Positions 6,607 through 16,083 of a stretch of 31,005 nt of DNA are shown here, piece after piece (positions within the stretch are counted from its first letter, which is position 1; every line of letters begins with the position of its first letter). Origin of the DNA: Erysipelotrichaceae bacterium UBA3379 (GTDB lineage Bacteria; Bacillota_I; Bacilli_A; Erysipelotrichales; Coprobacillaceae); contig DEPZ01000051.1 in assembly GCA_002359025.1 (NCBI GenBank), forward strand, positions 77,451 through 108,455. Reading direction: 5' to 3'. The notes under the pieces were generated by a model. The model was not told the DNA's origin. It ran no database searches and was given only the letters and a program-made list of their open reading frames with translations. A program made the position numbers and the translations under genes.

Positions 6607-6918
6607 TTGGACAAAGTCATTCAAGATATTGTAGCAATAGATTTAGAGTGCTCAAAACGTGTTGAAGAAGCGAAAAAGAAAAGACAAGATGTTCAATCAG
6701 GAATGAGTGCGAAGAAAAAAGAAATCTATGATTCTTTTGTTGCTGAATATCAAGTAAAGATGGATGCACACAAAAAAGAATTGGAAGCACAAATTCAAGA
6801 AACAAAAGCCAAAAATGAACAAGAATACAAAGAATCACTTAGTCAATTGACAAGTCTTTACGAAAAGAATAAGAATGAGTGGGTTTCTACTATTGTTAAT
6901 CGTTGTAAAGAAATTTAG
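6607..6918 (+). CDS. V/A-type ATPase stator subunit G (also called H), coiled coil
   Basis: A 103-residue, highly charged, almost wholly alpha-helical protein without membrane segments. A heptad-like run of Lys/Glu/Ala extends from about 15 to 90. It opens an operon that continues with nine further V/A-type ATPase subunits, so it is the G/H subunit, which pairs with subunit E to form the peripheral stalk holding the catalytic head to subunit I. The start is TTG, six bases after GAGGAGGG. Sequence identity in such coiled coils is low, so the call depends on size, composition and position. Confidence 0.75.
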   Translation: MDKVIQDIVAIDLECSKRVEEAKKKRQDVQSGMSAKKKEIYDSFVAEYQVKMDAHKKELEAQIQETKAKNEQEYKESLSQLTSLYEKNKNEWVSTIVNRCKEI

Positions 6919-6933
6919 AGAAGAGGTGATCGT

Positions 6934-7968
6934 ATGAGTTTTTCATCAAATGCTATTCTTGCAAAGGCAAGATCAATGTATGGTCATAGATTGACAGAAC
7001 AAAATTATGAAGAGCTTTTAAAAAGAAGAAGCATTAATGATTTGGTCGCTTATCTCAAAAGCGATACTGTCTATAGAGATATTCTTGCAGATCTAAAAGA
7101 AGTTAATGTTCATCGTGGACAATTGGAAGCTTTATTAAATAAAGAAATCTTTTTAAGATTGAATAGATTAATGAAGTTTGCTTCTAAAAGTGAAATGGAA
7201 TTTTATAAACTAAGTATCACAGAATTAGAAATTCAATTAATCTTAACAAAAGCTAGATTAATTGTGTCTGATATGTATACGGGTTATGAAATAGAAATTC
7301 CAGAATACTTGAATAAATATGCAAGTTTTGATATTTATGGTTTATTACCAATTAATGATTATGATAGTTTGTTATTTCTTTTAAGAGGAACAAAGTATTA
7401 TGATGCATTATTAAAGTATAAACCTGTTGATGATAAGCTTTTTGATTCTAATATGTTAGAACTAGAATTAAAACGTATTTATTTTAAAGAATATGTTGAT
7501 ACAGTTAATAAATTATATAAAGGTAAAAAACGTCATGATTTATTAACAATGATCAATACCTCTATAGAATTACAAAATATTACAAAAATATATCGTTTAA
7601 AGAAATATTTCAATGCAACTCCATCACAAATTAGAGAAACATTATATTTAGAATATAGTCGTATTCCAAAAAGTGTGATGAATGAACTAATTGAAACAAA
7701 AGATGCAAGTGAGTTTTTAAAGAAATTATCACAGTCTTCATATAAGCTATATATAGATGATAATGATTTTATCTATATAGAATATTATACGGAAAAGATT
7801 AGATATAATCTTGCAAAACGTTTTATGCGTTTTTCAACAGATAGTGCATTGGTTTTTATGACATATAAAATTGTCTATCAAGTAGAAATCGATAACTTAA
7901 AACATATTATTGAAGGCTTGAGATATGGAGAAGCACCTAGCCAGATTGAAGAGATGCTGATCTATTAG
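6934..7968 (+). CDS. ntpC: V/A-type ATPase subunit C
   Basis: A 344-residue soluble protein matching the V-type C/d subunit (AC39-like) in length and helical character. Typical are the N-terminal ILAKARSMYGHRLTEQNYEELLKRRSIN and the later ILTKARLI and IYRLKKYF segments. It sits on top of the membrane rotor ring as a funnel that couples the central stalk (D, F) to the K ring. The ATG is preceded by AGAGGTG and lies 15 nt after the G subunit. The order here (G, C, then I) differs from the Enterococcus hirae operon, where C follows E. Confidence 0.85.
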   Translation: MSFSSNAILAKARSMYGHRLTEQNYEELLKRRSINDLVAYLKSDTVYRDILADLKEVNVHRGQLEALLNKEIFLRLNRLMKFASKSEMEFYKLSITELEIQLILTKARLIVSDMYTGYEIEIPEYLNKYASFDIYGLLPINDYDSLLFLLRGTKYYDALLKYKPVDDKLFDSNMLELELKRIYFKEYVDTVNKLYKGKKRHDLLTMINTSIELQNITKIYRLKKYFNATPSQIRETLYLEYSRIPKSVMNELIETKDASEFLKKLSQSSYKLYIDDNDFIYIEYYTEKIRYNLAKRFMRFSTDSALVFMTYKIVYQVEIDNLKHIIEGLRYGEAPSQIEEMLIY

Positions 7969-7978
7969 GGGGTAAAAT

Positions 7979-9508
7979 ATGGCTATAGAAGAAATGATAT
8001 TGTTAAATATGACTTTTGACCGCCAAGATTTGGATCAAGTTTTATTTAACTTAAAAAGTTCGCGATACTTCTATCCTCAGTCTGCTTCGAAGATTGTTAA
8101 TAACGTCAAAGGTGTTCATGCATTACAAGAGGACAATGTTTATGCAAAGATGTTAGATCGTTTGATTCAGATTGGATCTGATATGAAGTTGGATTTAACT
8201 CGTGAATTGGCTCCTGAATACTCATTAAATATTAATAAAACTGATGAGTATTTAAAAAATGTTGAAGGAGAAATTAAAAAAATCAAAGATATTCAAGATG
8301 AATTGGTTTTGGTTAAAGATGAAAATGAAAAGACTTTAGATATGTTAAATCACTTACATTTTTCTGAAATTGACTTAGATCAAATTGCTGAATGTCAATA
8401 TGTTACTGTTAGATTTGGTCGTTTTAGACGACAAAATCTAGATAAGATTAAATATTATGAAGGTCGTCCTTTTATCTTTAATAAATTAGGAGAAGATCAT
8501 CAATATGTATGGTGCTGTTATGTTGTGACTCATAATTTAAAATTAGAAGTGGACAATATATTTAGTGCCTTAGGATTTGAAGAAATTGAAATCCCATCAT
8601 TTGTTCATGGAACAATTGATGGAGCAAAGAAAGAATTAGAAGAAGAAATTCATGCGATGCAAGAATATATTTTACGCATGGATCAAAAACTAACAGTTTT
8701 TAGAGAAACACATAAAGTTGATTTATTGAAGTTATATTCTACAGCTTATTTCTTACAAAGAATTGAATCATACAAAGTGTTTGTTGTGGATTATCAAAGC
8801 AAATGCGCTATTTATGGATTCATTCCTAAAAATAAGATAAGTGAGTTTAAAGAATTACACAACAATATTTCTAGTATAGAATATCAGGAATTACCTGCTA
8901 ATATTCTCGAAAATCAACAAATTGTTGCACCAACAGTTGTCAACAATATAAGAATTGTTAGACCATTTGAAATGCTAAGTAAAGTAAAACAATCTGATAA
9001 GATTGATACAACACTTGCTGTAGCAGTTCTCTATTATTTAGTGTTTATTATTTTCTTGGGGGATTTAGGACTAGGAGCAATCTTGGTTATCTTAGGTATG
9101 TTACTTAAAAAGAAAAAAGTGGGAAGCTTATTTCTTGCGTTAGGGGTAGCATCATGTATTGGAGGACTCATGTATGGTGATGTATTCTATACAATTAGTC
9201 TTTATCCAGCAATAGCATTACCTATATCTGCTATCTTTAAAATTATTGATGGTATCGTTTTATTAATCGCTGGAACATTTAGTATAAGTGCGTTTAAGAA
9301 GATGTATATACAAGAATCTAAAGTAGAAAAGGTTCTTTCAATTAAAGGTATTTGTGGTTTGATTTGTGTATTTGCATTACTTGTTTATATGGGTTGTGCA
9401 TATGAAGCACATTTGAATATTCCATTTATGCCATTTGCTATTGTAATTGTAGCTTGCCTTGTCATGGTGCTAGCGAAATCTATTATAAAAAAAAGAGCAA
9501 CAAAATAG
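7979..9508 (+). CDS. Truncated V/A-type ATPase subunit I paralogue (I')
   Basis: A 509-residue protein clearly related to the next gene: both start MAI and share the soluble N-terminal arm (FYPQSASKIVNNVKG against FHPENASKFVDSVQG, and EIPSFVHGT against HIPEFVHGT). The cytoplasmic arm covers about 1-335, followed by roughly five or six membrane helices. It ends in IIKKRATK at the point where the paralogue continues with MIFLKEPL. It therefore lacks the last membrane helices, including the one with the arginine needed for ion translocation. The frame is intact, with an AGGGGG ribosome site and tight spacing (10 nt), so it is probably expressed. It may be an assembly or regulatory variant rather than a working stator subunit. 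Confidence 0.8.
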   Translation: MAIEEMILLNMTFDRQDLDQVLFNLKSSRYFYPQSASKIVNNVKGVHALQEDNVYAKMLDRLIQIGSDMKLDLTRELAPEYSLNINKTDEYLKNVEGEIKKIKDIQDELVLVKDENEKTLDMLNHLHFSEIDLDQIAECQYVTVRFGRFRRQNLDKIKYYEGRPFIFNKLGEDHQYVWCCYVVTHNLKLEVDNIFSALGFEEIEIPSFVHGTIDGAKKELEEEIHAMQEYILRMDQKLTVFRETHKVDLLKLYSTAYFLQRIESYKVFVVDYQSKCAIYGFIPKNKISEFKELHNNISSIEYQELPANILENQQIVAPTVVNNIRIVRPFEMLSKVKQSDKIDTTLAVAVLYYLVFIIFLGDLGLGAILVILGMLLKKKKVGSLFLALGVASCIGGLMYGDVFYTISLYPAIALPISAIFKIIDGIVLLIAGTFSISAFKKMYIQESKVEKVLSIKGICGLICVFALLVYMGCAYEAHLNIPFMPFAIVIVACLVMVLAKSIIKKRATK

Positions 9509-9523
9509 AGGAAGGAGAAACTT

Positions 9524-11452
9524 ATGGCAATCGCAAAGTTGAAGCTTCTGGAAATTGCATTTCCACAAGAACAGTACGATTCAGTTTTACTCAAATTAAT
9601 CAATACGGATAACTTTCATCCAGAAAATGCTTCTAAGTTTGTAGATTCAGTTCAAGGATTGTCAGTGTTAAATAGGAATAATCCTTATGCTGATTTAATC
9701 GCAAGAATGGAAGAAGCAAGAGATAAATATCATCTGGATTTAAAAAGTCATGAAGTTCAATCGACAAGAATGAATATTATACAGGCAGATGCATATTTCT
9801 GTGATGCGTTAGAACAAGTGACAAAAATCGAAGAAGTTAAATCGAATTTATTAAGGATGATTGATGAGAATGAAGCAACAATTAATCAATTAAAATATAT
9901 GATTAATTCAGATATGGATTTTGATAATTTATTCTCATGTCATTATTTACAAGTGAGATTTGGGGTTATTCCAAATATTCATTTAGATAAATTACAATAT
10001 TATGGAAGTCAACAATTCTTATTTAAGGCTTTCCATAAAACAGCTAAAGAAGCTTACTGTATGTATATCACTACACAAAGTAAAGCTCCTGAAATTGACA
10101 ATATTTTCTCATCTCTATACTTTAAAAGAATACATATACCTGAGTTTGTTCATGGGACTCCTGAAAAAGCTCTTGAGATATTAAAAGAAGAAGATGAAAC
10201 AGCTAGAAATTATATTCTAGAATTAGATCAAAGGGTTAAGAAAATCTTTGATGAAAGTATTGATCAATTAAATGAAATATATTCTATTGCATTAAAGCTC
10301 AATGAAACATATGATGCACAAAAATACGTAGTTGTATTTGGAGAATACTCAGCTATATATGGTTTCTGTGAAGAGAAAGATGCAAATAAGATGAAAGAAA
10401 GTTTTGAGGAATTAGAGGATGTTAAGGTAGAAATCATGCCAGCAATGGGTGATTCACGTTTATATCCACCTACAAAATTAAAAAATAATTGGTTTTCAAA
10501 ACCATTTAAAATGTTCGTAGAAATGTATGGAGTGCCATCTTATACAGACTTTGACCCTACAAATTTGGTAGCAATAAGCTATACATTCCTATTTGGGATG
10601 ATGTTTGGAGATGTTGGGCAAGGTATTGTTTTATCACTGGTTGGATATTTCTTCTATAAATGGAAAGGTATGCAACTTGGTGCTGTAGGAATGCGTTTAG
10701 GTATTTCGAGTACGTTATTTGGATTTGTTTTTGGTTCTATTTTTGGTAGTGAGGCTTTATTTGAGCATTTCATGGAGCCGATGTTCTTGCCGATGGAACA
10801 GGAAAATACAATGACGTTATTGATGGCTGCTATAGCTACGGGAGTTATATTAATTATTATTTCTATTGTATTTAATATTATATTGAATTTGAAGAAGAAA
10901 CGATGGGGAGAAATGTTATTTTCACAAAATGGTGTGGCAGGACTTGTTTTCTATGTATCAGTCTTGTTGTTAGTTGCAAATATGTTGGTACAATTTAAAG
11001 TCCCATTTATTGGAAGTTCTGTATATATTGCATTATTGATTGCGATGCCAGTTGTGATGATTTTCTTAAAGGAACCTTTATGTCATAAGCTTGAAGGAGA
11101 AAAGTTGTTCCCACATGGTTTTGGAGCGTTTTTTACAGAAGCGTTCTTCGAATTGTTTGAAGTTATGTTGACATTTATTGCCAACACTATGTCATTCTTG
11201 CGTGTTGGAGGGTTTGTTTTGTCACATGCTGGGATGATGATGGTTGTTTATACTCTTGCTGAAATGGTTGCAGGAGGACCTGGTATCATTAATTTTGGAT
11301 ATATTTTAGTAGCAATTATAGGAAATATATTTGTAATGTGTTTGGAAGGTATGATTGTTGGTATCCAAGTTTTACGTTTAGAGTTCTATGAAATGTTCTC
11401 ACGTTATTATGAAGGAAAAGGGAAACCTTTTAAAACAATTAAAGAAAGATAA
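9524..11452 (+). CDS. ntpI: V/A-type ATPase subunit I (a subunit)
   Basis: A 642-residue full-length I/a subunit. Residues 1-340 form the cytoplasmic arm that binds the peripheral stalks. About eight membrane helices follow, and the motif NTMSFLRVGGFVLSHAG carries the essential arginine (Arg560) facing the rotor carboxylate. A final helix has EGMIVGIQVLRLEFYEMF, another conserved motif. It provides the two half-channels through which protons or sodium ions pass. It is preceded by a shorter paralogue, from which it is separated by 15 nt with a GGAAGGAG ribosome site, and is followed by the K-ring gene. Confidence 0.92.
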   Translation: MAIAKLKLLEIAFPQEQYDSVLLKLINTDNFHPENASKFVDSVQGLSVLNRNNPYADLIARMEEARDKYHLDLKSHEVQSTRMNIIQADAYFCDALEQVTKIEEVKSNLLRMIDENEATINQLKYMINSDMDFDNLFSCHYLQVRFGVIPNIHLDKLQYYGSQQFLFKAFHKTAKEAYCMYITTQSKAPEIDNIFSSLYFKRIHIPEFVHGTPEKALEILKEEDETARNYILELDQRVKKIFDESIDQLNEIYSIALKLNETYDAQKYVVVFGEYSAIYGFCEEKDANKMKESFEELEDVKVEIMPAMGDSRLYPPTKLKNNWFSKPFKMFVEMYGVPSYTDFDPTNLVAISYTFLFGMMFGDVGQGIVLSLVGYFFYKWKGMQLGAVGMRLGISSTLFGFVFGSIFGSEALFEHFMEPMFLPMEQENTMTLLMAAIATGVILIIISIVFNIILNLKKKRWGEMLFSQNGVAGLVFYVSVLLLVANMLVQFKVPFIGSSVYIALLIAMPVVMIFLKEPLCHKLEGEKLFPHGFGAFFTEAFFELFEVMLTFIANTMSFLRVGGFVLSHAGMMMVVYTLAEMVAGGPGIINFGYILVAIIGNIFVMCLEGMIVGIQVLRLEFYEMFSRYYEGKGKPFKTIKER

Positions 11453-11479
11453 AAAAGAAATATTTGGAGGATTTGAATT

Positions 11480-11908
11480 ATGAATTTAATGATGTTTATT
11501 TTACCTGCTATTGCTGTTGTTTTATTATCTTTACCATTAGTTAAAATGTTTACTTCTAAAGTAAGCAAAGAAAGTGCAAAATGGCGTTTAATGACTCATA
11601 TTGGTGGTTTCTTTGGAGCTGTTGCATTAACATTATGCTTAACTATGACAAATGCTTTTGCTGCTGGTGAAGCTGCATCTATTACTGGTACTTTAGCTCA
11701 AGGTTTAGGATTTATTGCTGCTGCACTTGCAACTGGATGTTCTGCATTAGGTGCTGGTATCGCTGTTGCTGCTGCTGCTCCAGCTGCAATTGGTGCTTTC
11801 TCTGAAAATGATAATAACTTTGGTAAAGCATTGATTTTCGTTGCCTTAGGTGAAGGGGTTGCTATTTACGGGTTATTAATTTCTATCTTAATTATTAACG
11901 CTTTATAA
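11480..11908 (+). CDS. ntpK: V/A-type ATPase rotor subunit K (c subunit)
   Basis: A 142-residue proteolipid. The C-terminal half (70-142) is a c-type hairpin, rich in Gly and Ala, with the ion-binding Glu125 in ALGEGVAIYGLL. The N-terminal half has two further hydrophobic helices (5-23 and 40-62), but these have no carboxylate and do not resemble a second c hairpin. This layout occurs in other Bacillota V/A-type ATPases as I recall them, unlike the duplicated-hairpin NtpK of Enterococcus hirae. The Glu is followed by Gly rather than Thr or Ser, so sodium specificity is not obvious. Codon use is notably uniform (GCT/GCA, GGT), as expected for a highly expressed ring subunit. Confidence 0.9.
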   Translation: MNLMMFILPAIAVVLLSLPLVKMFTSKVSKESAKWRLMTHIGGFFGAVALTLCLTMTNAFAAGEAASITGTLAQGLGFIAAALATGCSALGAGIAVAAAAPAAIGAFSENDNNFGKALIFVALGEGVAIYGLLISILIINAL

Positions 11909-11932
11909 TTTTTATAGGAAAGGTCTGATTAT

Positions 11933-12241
11933 ATGAAATTTTTCTTAATCAGCGATAATATTGATACATTAACTGGACTAAGACTTGTAGGAATTGATGG
12001 TGTGGTTGTTCATACAAGAAAGGATTTTCTTGAAGTTCTTCAAGCAAAGATGAAGGATGAAACTATTGCTATTATATTAGTGACTACAAAATTAGTTGAT
12101 ATGTGTCCAGATATTATATCTGAGATTAAATTAAAACAACAAAAACCACTGATTACTGAAATACCTGACCGTCATGGAAATTCTAAGATTGGTGAAACAA
12201 TTGATAGTTATGTATCTGAGGCAATTGGGGTTAAATTATAG
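11933..12241 (+). CDS. V/A-type ATPase subunit F
   Basis: A 102-residue soluble protein with the small alpha/beta fold of the V-type F subunit: KFFLISDNIDTLTGLRLVGIDGVVV at the start, AIILVTTKLVDM in the middle and PLITEIPDRHG near the end. It binds subunit D to form the central rotating shaft (named NtpG in Enterococcus hirae). It lies 24 nt after K and 12 nt before E with a GGAAAGG ribosome site. Confidence 0.88.
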   Translation: MKFFLISDNIDTLTGLRLVGIDGVVVHTRKDFLEVLQAKMKDETIAIILVTTKLVDMCPDIISEIKLKQQKPLITEIPDRHGNSKIGETIDSYVSEAIGVKL

Positions 12242-12253
12242 GAGAATGAGATT

Positions 12254-12850
12254 ATGCAAAATATTGATCAAGTATTTCTCTATATGAAAGATGAAATTGA
12301 AAGACAAGCAAAAAGAGAAGAGAAAGCTATTCTTGATGAAGTACAATCTCTTGAAAATGAAGCTTATGAAAGTATGAAAGCTGAAGCAAAAAGAGATGCT
12401 GATTTAAGACTTAAACAAGAAGAAGATGAAATGACTTCTATAGCTTCTGCTGAAATTTCTGAAAGTCATATTGAAAGAACTAAGAAATTAATTGAAAAAA
12501 GAGATGAATATGTGAAATCTATATTTGAAGCTGCAAAAGAAGAATTAATTGCTTTTTCAAATACTGATGAATATAAATCTTTTATGATAGAAAAAGTAAA
12601 GAAAGTTGCACCTGAAATCAGTGATGCAAATTGTGTAATGTATGTCAAAGAAAAAGATTTGACATTAGAAAAAGAATTAGTGAAAACATTTGGACAAGAT
12701 ATTAAAGTGGAAGCAACTGATGATATAAAGATTGGTGGATTTATTATTGAAAATAAAGCATCTTCATTAGTTGTTGATGAAACTTTAGATTTTGCATTAA
12801 ATAATCAAAAAGAATGGTTTAATAAAAACTCAGGATTAATTATTAAGTAA
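12254..12850 (+). CDS. ntpE: V/A-type ATPase stator subunit E
   Basis: A 198-residue protein. The first 100 residues are a charged coiled coil (EEKAILDEVQSLENEAYESM and on). The C-terminal domain has the typical KIGGFIIENKASSLVVDETLDFAL sequence, where GG(F/V)(I/V) and the DNTLD-like DETLD motif are hallmarks of the family. With subunit G it forms the peripheral stalk that keeps the A3B3 head from rotating. It is preceded by AGGAGAATG and is only a few bases from subunit A. Confidence 0.88.
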   Translation: MQNIDQVFLYMKDEIERQAKREEKAILDEVQSLENEAYESMKAEAKRDADLRLKQEEDEMTSIASAEISESHIERTKKLIEKRDEYVKSIFEAAKEELIAFSNTDEYKSFMIEKVKKVAPEISDANCVMYVKEKDLTLEKELVKTFGQDIKVEATDDIKIGGFIIENKASSLVVDETLDFALNNQKEWFNKNSGLIIK

Positions 12851-12868
12851 GAAATGGGGGATATGATT

Positions 12869-14620
12869 GTGAATGAAAATGTAATCTATTCAATCAACGG
12901 TCCCGTTGTTACAGTCAAAGATACTGATGCCTTTTCAATGCTAGAAATGGTATATGTTGGAAATATGCGTTTGATTGGTGAAGTTATTTCAATCAAAAAA
13001 GAATTTACAACAATCCAAGTTTATGAAACGACAACAGGTTTGAAACCAGGTGAACCAGTTTATGGAACTGGTCAACCTATTTCTGTAACTTTAGGACCTG
13101 GTATATTAAGAAATATTTTTGATGGGATTGAAAGACCCCTAGAAGAAATAGCAAAAGAATCTGGAGCTTTTATTCCAACTGGAAGTCATGTAGATCCTTT
13201 AGATAAAAATAAATTATGGGATGTTACATTAACTGTTAAAGTTGGAGATGAAGTGAAAGGTGGAGATGTTTATGCAACTGTACCTGAAACAGATTTAATT
13301 GTTCATAAATGTATGGTGTCTCCTTATACTAAAGGGAAAGTCATCGAAGTTGCACCAAATGGTCAATATAAAATTGATGATGTGGTGATGAAATTAGAAG
13401 ATGAAGATGGAAATATTGTTGAATGTACATTAACTCAAAAATGGCCTATTAAACAAGCAAGACCAGTTAATAAACGTTTGCCTATTTCTATGCCACTTGT
13501 AACTGGACAACGTGTTATTGATACACTTTTCCCTATTGCTAAGGGTGGTACTGCGGCAATTCCAGGAGGATTTGGTACTGGAAAAACAATGACACAACAC
13601 CAACTTGCAAAATGGTGTGATGCAGATATTATTGTGTATGTTGGATGTGGAGAACGTGGAAACGAAATGACACAAGTTCTTGAAGAATTTAGAGAGTTAA
13701 TTGATCCTAAGTCAAATAAACCATTAACAGATAGAACTGTATTGATTGCTAATACTTCTAACATGCCAGTTGCAGCCAGAGAAGCATCTATTTATACAGG
13801 GGTGACTTTAGCTGAATATTATAGAGATATGGGTTATCATGTTGCAATTATGGCTGACTCAACTTCTCGTTGGGCTGAAGCGTTACGTGAAATTTCTGGA
13901 CGTTTGGAAGAAATGCCTGCTGAAGAAGGGTTCCCAGCATATTTACCATCACGTCTATCTCAATTCTATGAACGTGCTGGATATATGGATAACTTAAATG
14001 GAACAAAGGGTTCAGTAACAATCATCGGTGCAGTTTCACCTCAAGGTTCTGACTTCTCTGAACCAGTTACTCAAAATACAAAACGTTTCGTACGTACATT
14101 CTGGGCTTTGGATAAAGCTTTAGCGTATGCACGTCACTATTTTGCAATTAACTGGAATCAAAGTTATAGTGAATATATTCCTGATCTTGAAAGATGGTTC
14201 AATAAAAATGTTGATCCTAAATTCTTAAGAGATCGTCAAGAATTATCTAGTATTCTTGCTGAAGAAACAAAATTGATGGAAATTGTTAAATTGATGGGTT
14301 CTGATGTATTACCTGATGATCAAAAGTTAGTTATTGAAGTTGCTAAACTTGTTCGTGTAGGTTATTTACAACAAAATGCATTCCATCCAGATGATACTTA
14401 TGTACCACTTGAAAAACAATTAAAAATGATGGAAGTTATTTTATATGTTTATAAACGTGGTAAAGAAGTTGTGAATGCTGGAAAACCAATACGTTTGATT
14501 CAAGAAACTGGTATTTTTGATAAAGTTGTAAAAATGAAATATGATGTTCCAAATAATAATTTGGATTTATTTGATGATTATTATAAAGAAATTGATGAAG
14601 CAATTGCATCTATTGACTAA
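12869..14620 (+). CDS. ntpA: V/A-type ATPase catalytic subunit A
   Basis: A 583-residue catalytic subunit. It has the N-terminal beta barrel (IYSINGPVVTV), the A-specific non-homologous insert (about 115-190), the P-loop GGFGTGKT at about 233-240, the GERGNEM motif, and the SRWAEALREISGRLEEMPAEEGFPAYLPSRL block. ATP is hydrolysed or made at its interface with subunit B. The frame is open from an ATG at 12854, but I prefer the GTG at 12869: GGGGG (12856-12860) is 8 nt before it and only 2 nt before the alternative ATG at 12863. The protein would then begin MNENVIYSINGP. Confidence 0.93.
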   Translation: MNENVIYSINGPVVTVKDTDAFSMLEMVYVGNMRLIGEVISIKKEFTTIQVYETTTGLKPGEPVYGTGQPISVTLGPGILRNIFDGIERPLEEIAKESGAFIPTGSHVDPLDKNKLWDVTLTVKVGDEVKGGDVYATVPETDLIVHKCMVSPYTKGKVIEVAPNGQYKIDDVVMKLEDEDGNIVECTLTQKWPIKQARPVNKRLPISMPLVTGQRVIDTLFPIAKGGTAAIPGGFGTGKTMTQHQLAKWCDADIIVYVGCGERGNEMTQVLEEFRELIDPKSNKPLTDRTVLIANTSNMPVAAREASIYTGVTLAEYYRDMGYHVAIMADSTSRWAEALREISGRLEEMPAEEGFPAYLPSRLSQFYERAGYMDNLNGTKGSVTIIGAVSPQGSDFSEPVTQNTKRFVRTFWALDKALAYARHYFAINWNQSYSEYIPDLERWFNKNVDPKFLRDRQELSSILAEETKLMEIVKLMGSDVLPDDQKLVIEVAKLVRVGYLQQNAFHPDDTYVPLEKQLKMMEVILYVYKRGKEVVNAGKPIRLIQETGIFDKVVKMKYDVPNNNLDLFDDYYKEIDEAIASID

Positions 14621-14634
14621 AGGAGGAATAAGTT

Positions 14635-16083
14635 ATGAGTCTTCAATATGTAGGGTTGAATGAAATTAACGGTTCATTAGTCGTATTAGATCATGTTAAA
14701 GATGCTTCATATGACGAAATGGTCGAATTACAATGTAAAGATGGTTCAACTCGTTTAGGACGTATTGTACAAATTGAGGGAGAAAGAGTTGTTGTGCAAG
14801 TATTTGAAGGTACAAACTCTTTATCTCTTGCAAATACAAAAACAAGATTATTAGGTCATCCAATGGAATTACCTGTATCTAAGGAAATACTTGGACGTGT
14901 TTTCTCTGGCGCAGGGAAACCTATTGATGGACTTGGAGAAATTTATGCAGAAAAATCTATGGATATTAATGGGCAACCATTAAATCCAGTTGCACGTGTT
15001 TATCCAAGAAACTATATTAATACAGGGGTATCTTCTATTGACTGTTTAACAACATTGATTCGTGGGCAAAAGTTACCTATCTTCTCTGGATCAGGTTTAC
15101 CACACAATCAATTAGCAGTACAAATTGTTAAACAAGCAAAAGTTGCAGATGATGACGGTAGTGGATTTGCAGTTGTCTTTGCAGCTATGGGGGTTACAAA
15201 TGACGTTGCTGAATACTTTAGACGTTCTTTTGAAGAAGCTGGAGTTATGCAAAGAGTTGTTATGTTCTTAAACTTATCTAATGATCCAATCATTGAACGT
15301 ACATTAACACCTCGTTGTGCATTAACAGCTGCAGAATATTTAGCATATGAACATGATATGCATGTTCTTGTTATTTATACTGATGTCACTTCATATTGTG
15401 AAGCATTACGTGAGTTCTCTTCAAGTAAAGGAGAAATTCCAGGACGTAAAGGATATCCTGGTTACTTATATTCAGACTTGGCTTCTTTATATGAAAGAGC
15501 AGGTATTTCTAAATCTGCAAAAGGTTCAGTAACACAAATCCCAATTTTAACAATGCCTAACAATGATATTACTCATCCAGTACCTGACTTAACTGGATAT
15601 ATTACAGAAGGGCAAATTACTCTAGATTCAGAATTGAATGCTATGGGTATTTATCCTCCAGTAAGTGTTCTTCCATCATTGTCACGTTTGATGAAGGATG
15701 GTATTGGTGAAGGTTATACAAGAGCTGATCATTCAGCAGTATCAAACCAATTGTTTGCTGCATATGCACATGTGCAAGATGTTAAATCATTAACATCAGT
15801 TATTGGTGAAGATGAATTATCTCCAGCAGATAAGAAATATATGGAATTTGGTCGTTTATTTGAACAACATTTCCTTAACCAAGGTTTTAATACAAACAGA
15901 TCAATAGAAGAAACACTTGATTTAGGTTGGTCTTTATTATCAGTATTACCTAAATCAGAACTTGATCGTATTGATAATGCTGTATTAGAACAATATTATG
16001 ATCATGAAAAGGCTGTAACTCTATTTGGAATTGAAGAAAATACATCAATCAAAGAGTTACAACAAGCAGTAGATAATGGCTAA
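14635..16083 (+). CDS. ntpB: V/A-type ATPase regulatory subunit B
   Basis: A 482-residue non-catalytic subunit alternating with A in the hexameric head. It has a degenerate P-loop, FSGSGLPHNQL at 150-160, where the catalytic GKT is replaced, as is normal for B. It also has VYPRNYINTGVSSIDCLTTLIRGQKLPIFS, and SSKGEIPGRKGYPGYLYSDLASLYERAG, both diagnostic. The start has AGGAGG at 14621-14626. Its last 8 nt overlap subunit D, so the two are translationally coupled. Confidence 0.94.
   Translation: MSLQYVGLNEINGSLVVLDHVKDASYDEMVELQCKDGSTRLGRIVQIEGERVVVQVFEGTNSLSLANTKTRLLGHPMELPVSKEILGRVFSGAGKPIDGLGEIYAEKSMDINGQPLNPVARVYPRNYINTGVSSIDCLTTLIRGQKLPIFSGSGLPHNQLAVQIVKQAKVADDDGSGFAVVFAAMGVTNDVAEYFRRSFEEAGVMQRVVMFLNLSNDPIIERTLTPRCALTAAEYLAYEHDMHVLVIYTDVTSYCEALREFSSSKGEIPGRKGYPGYLYSDLASLYERAGISKSAKGSVTQIPILTMPNNDITHPVPDLTGYITEGQITLDSELNAMGIYPPVSVLPSLSRLMKDGIGEGYTRADHSAVSNQLFAAYAHVQDVKSLTSVIGEDELSPADKKYMEFGRLFEQHFLNQGFNTNRSIEETLDLGWSLLSVLPKSELDRIDNAVLEQYYDHEKAVTLFGIEENTSIKELQQAVDNG

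Noticed and set aside
13435..13764. Open frame of 109 codons on the minus strand inside the catalytic ATPase subunit gene
   Set aside because: It is antisense to a highly conserved gene, has no ribosome site and no family resemblance. The same applies to the other frames nested in ATPase genes (for example 13430-13675, 15108-15293, 15347-15532, 10002-10184, 9385-9603, 12466-12648).
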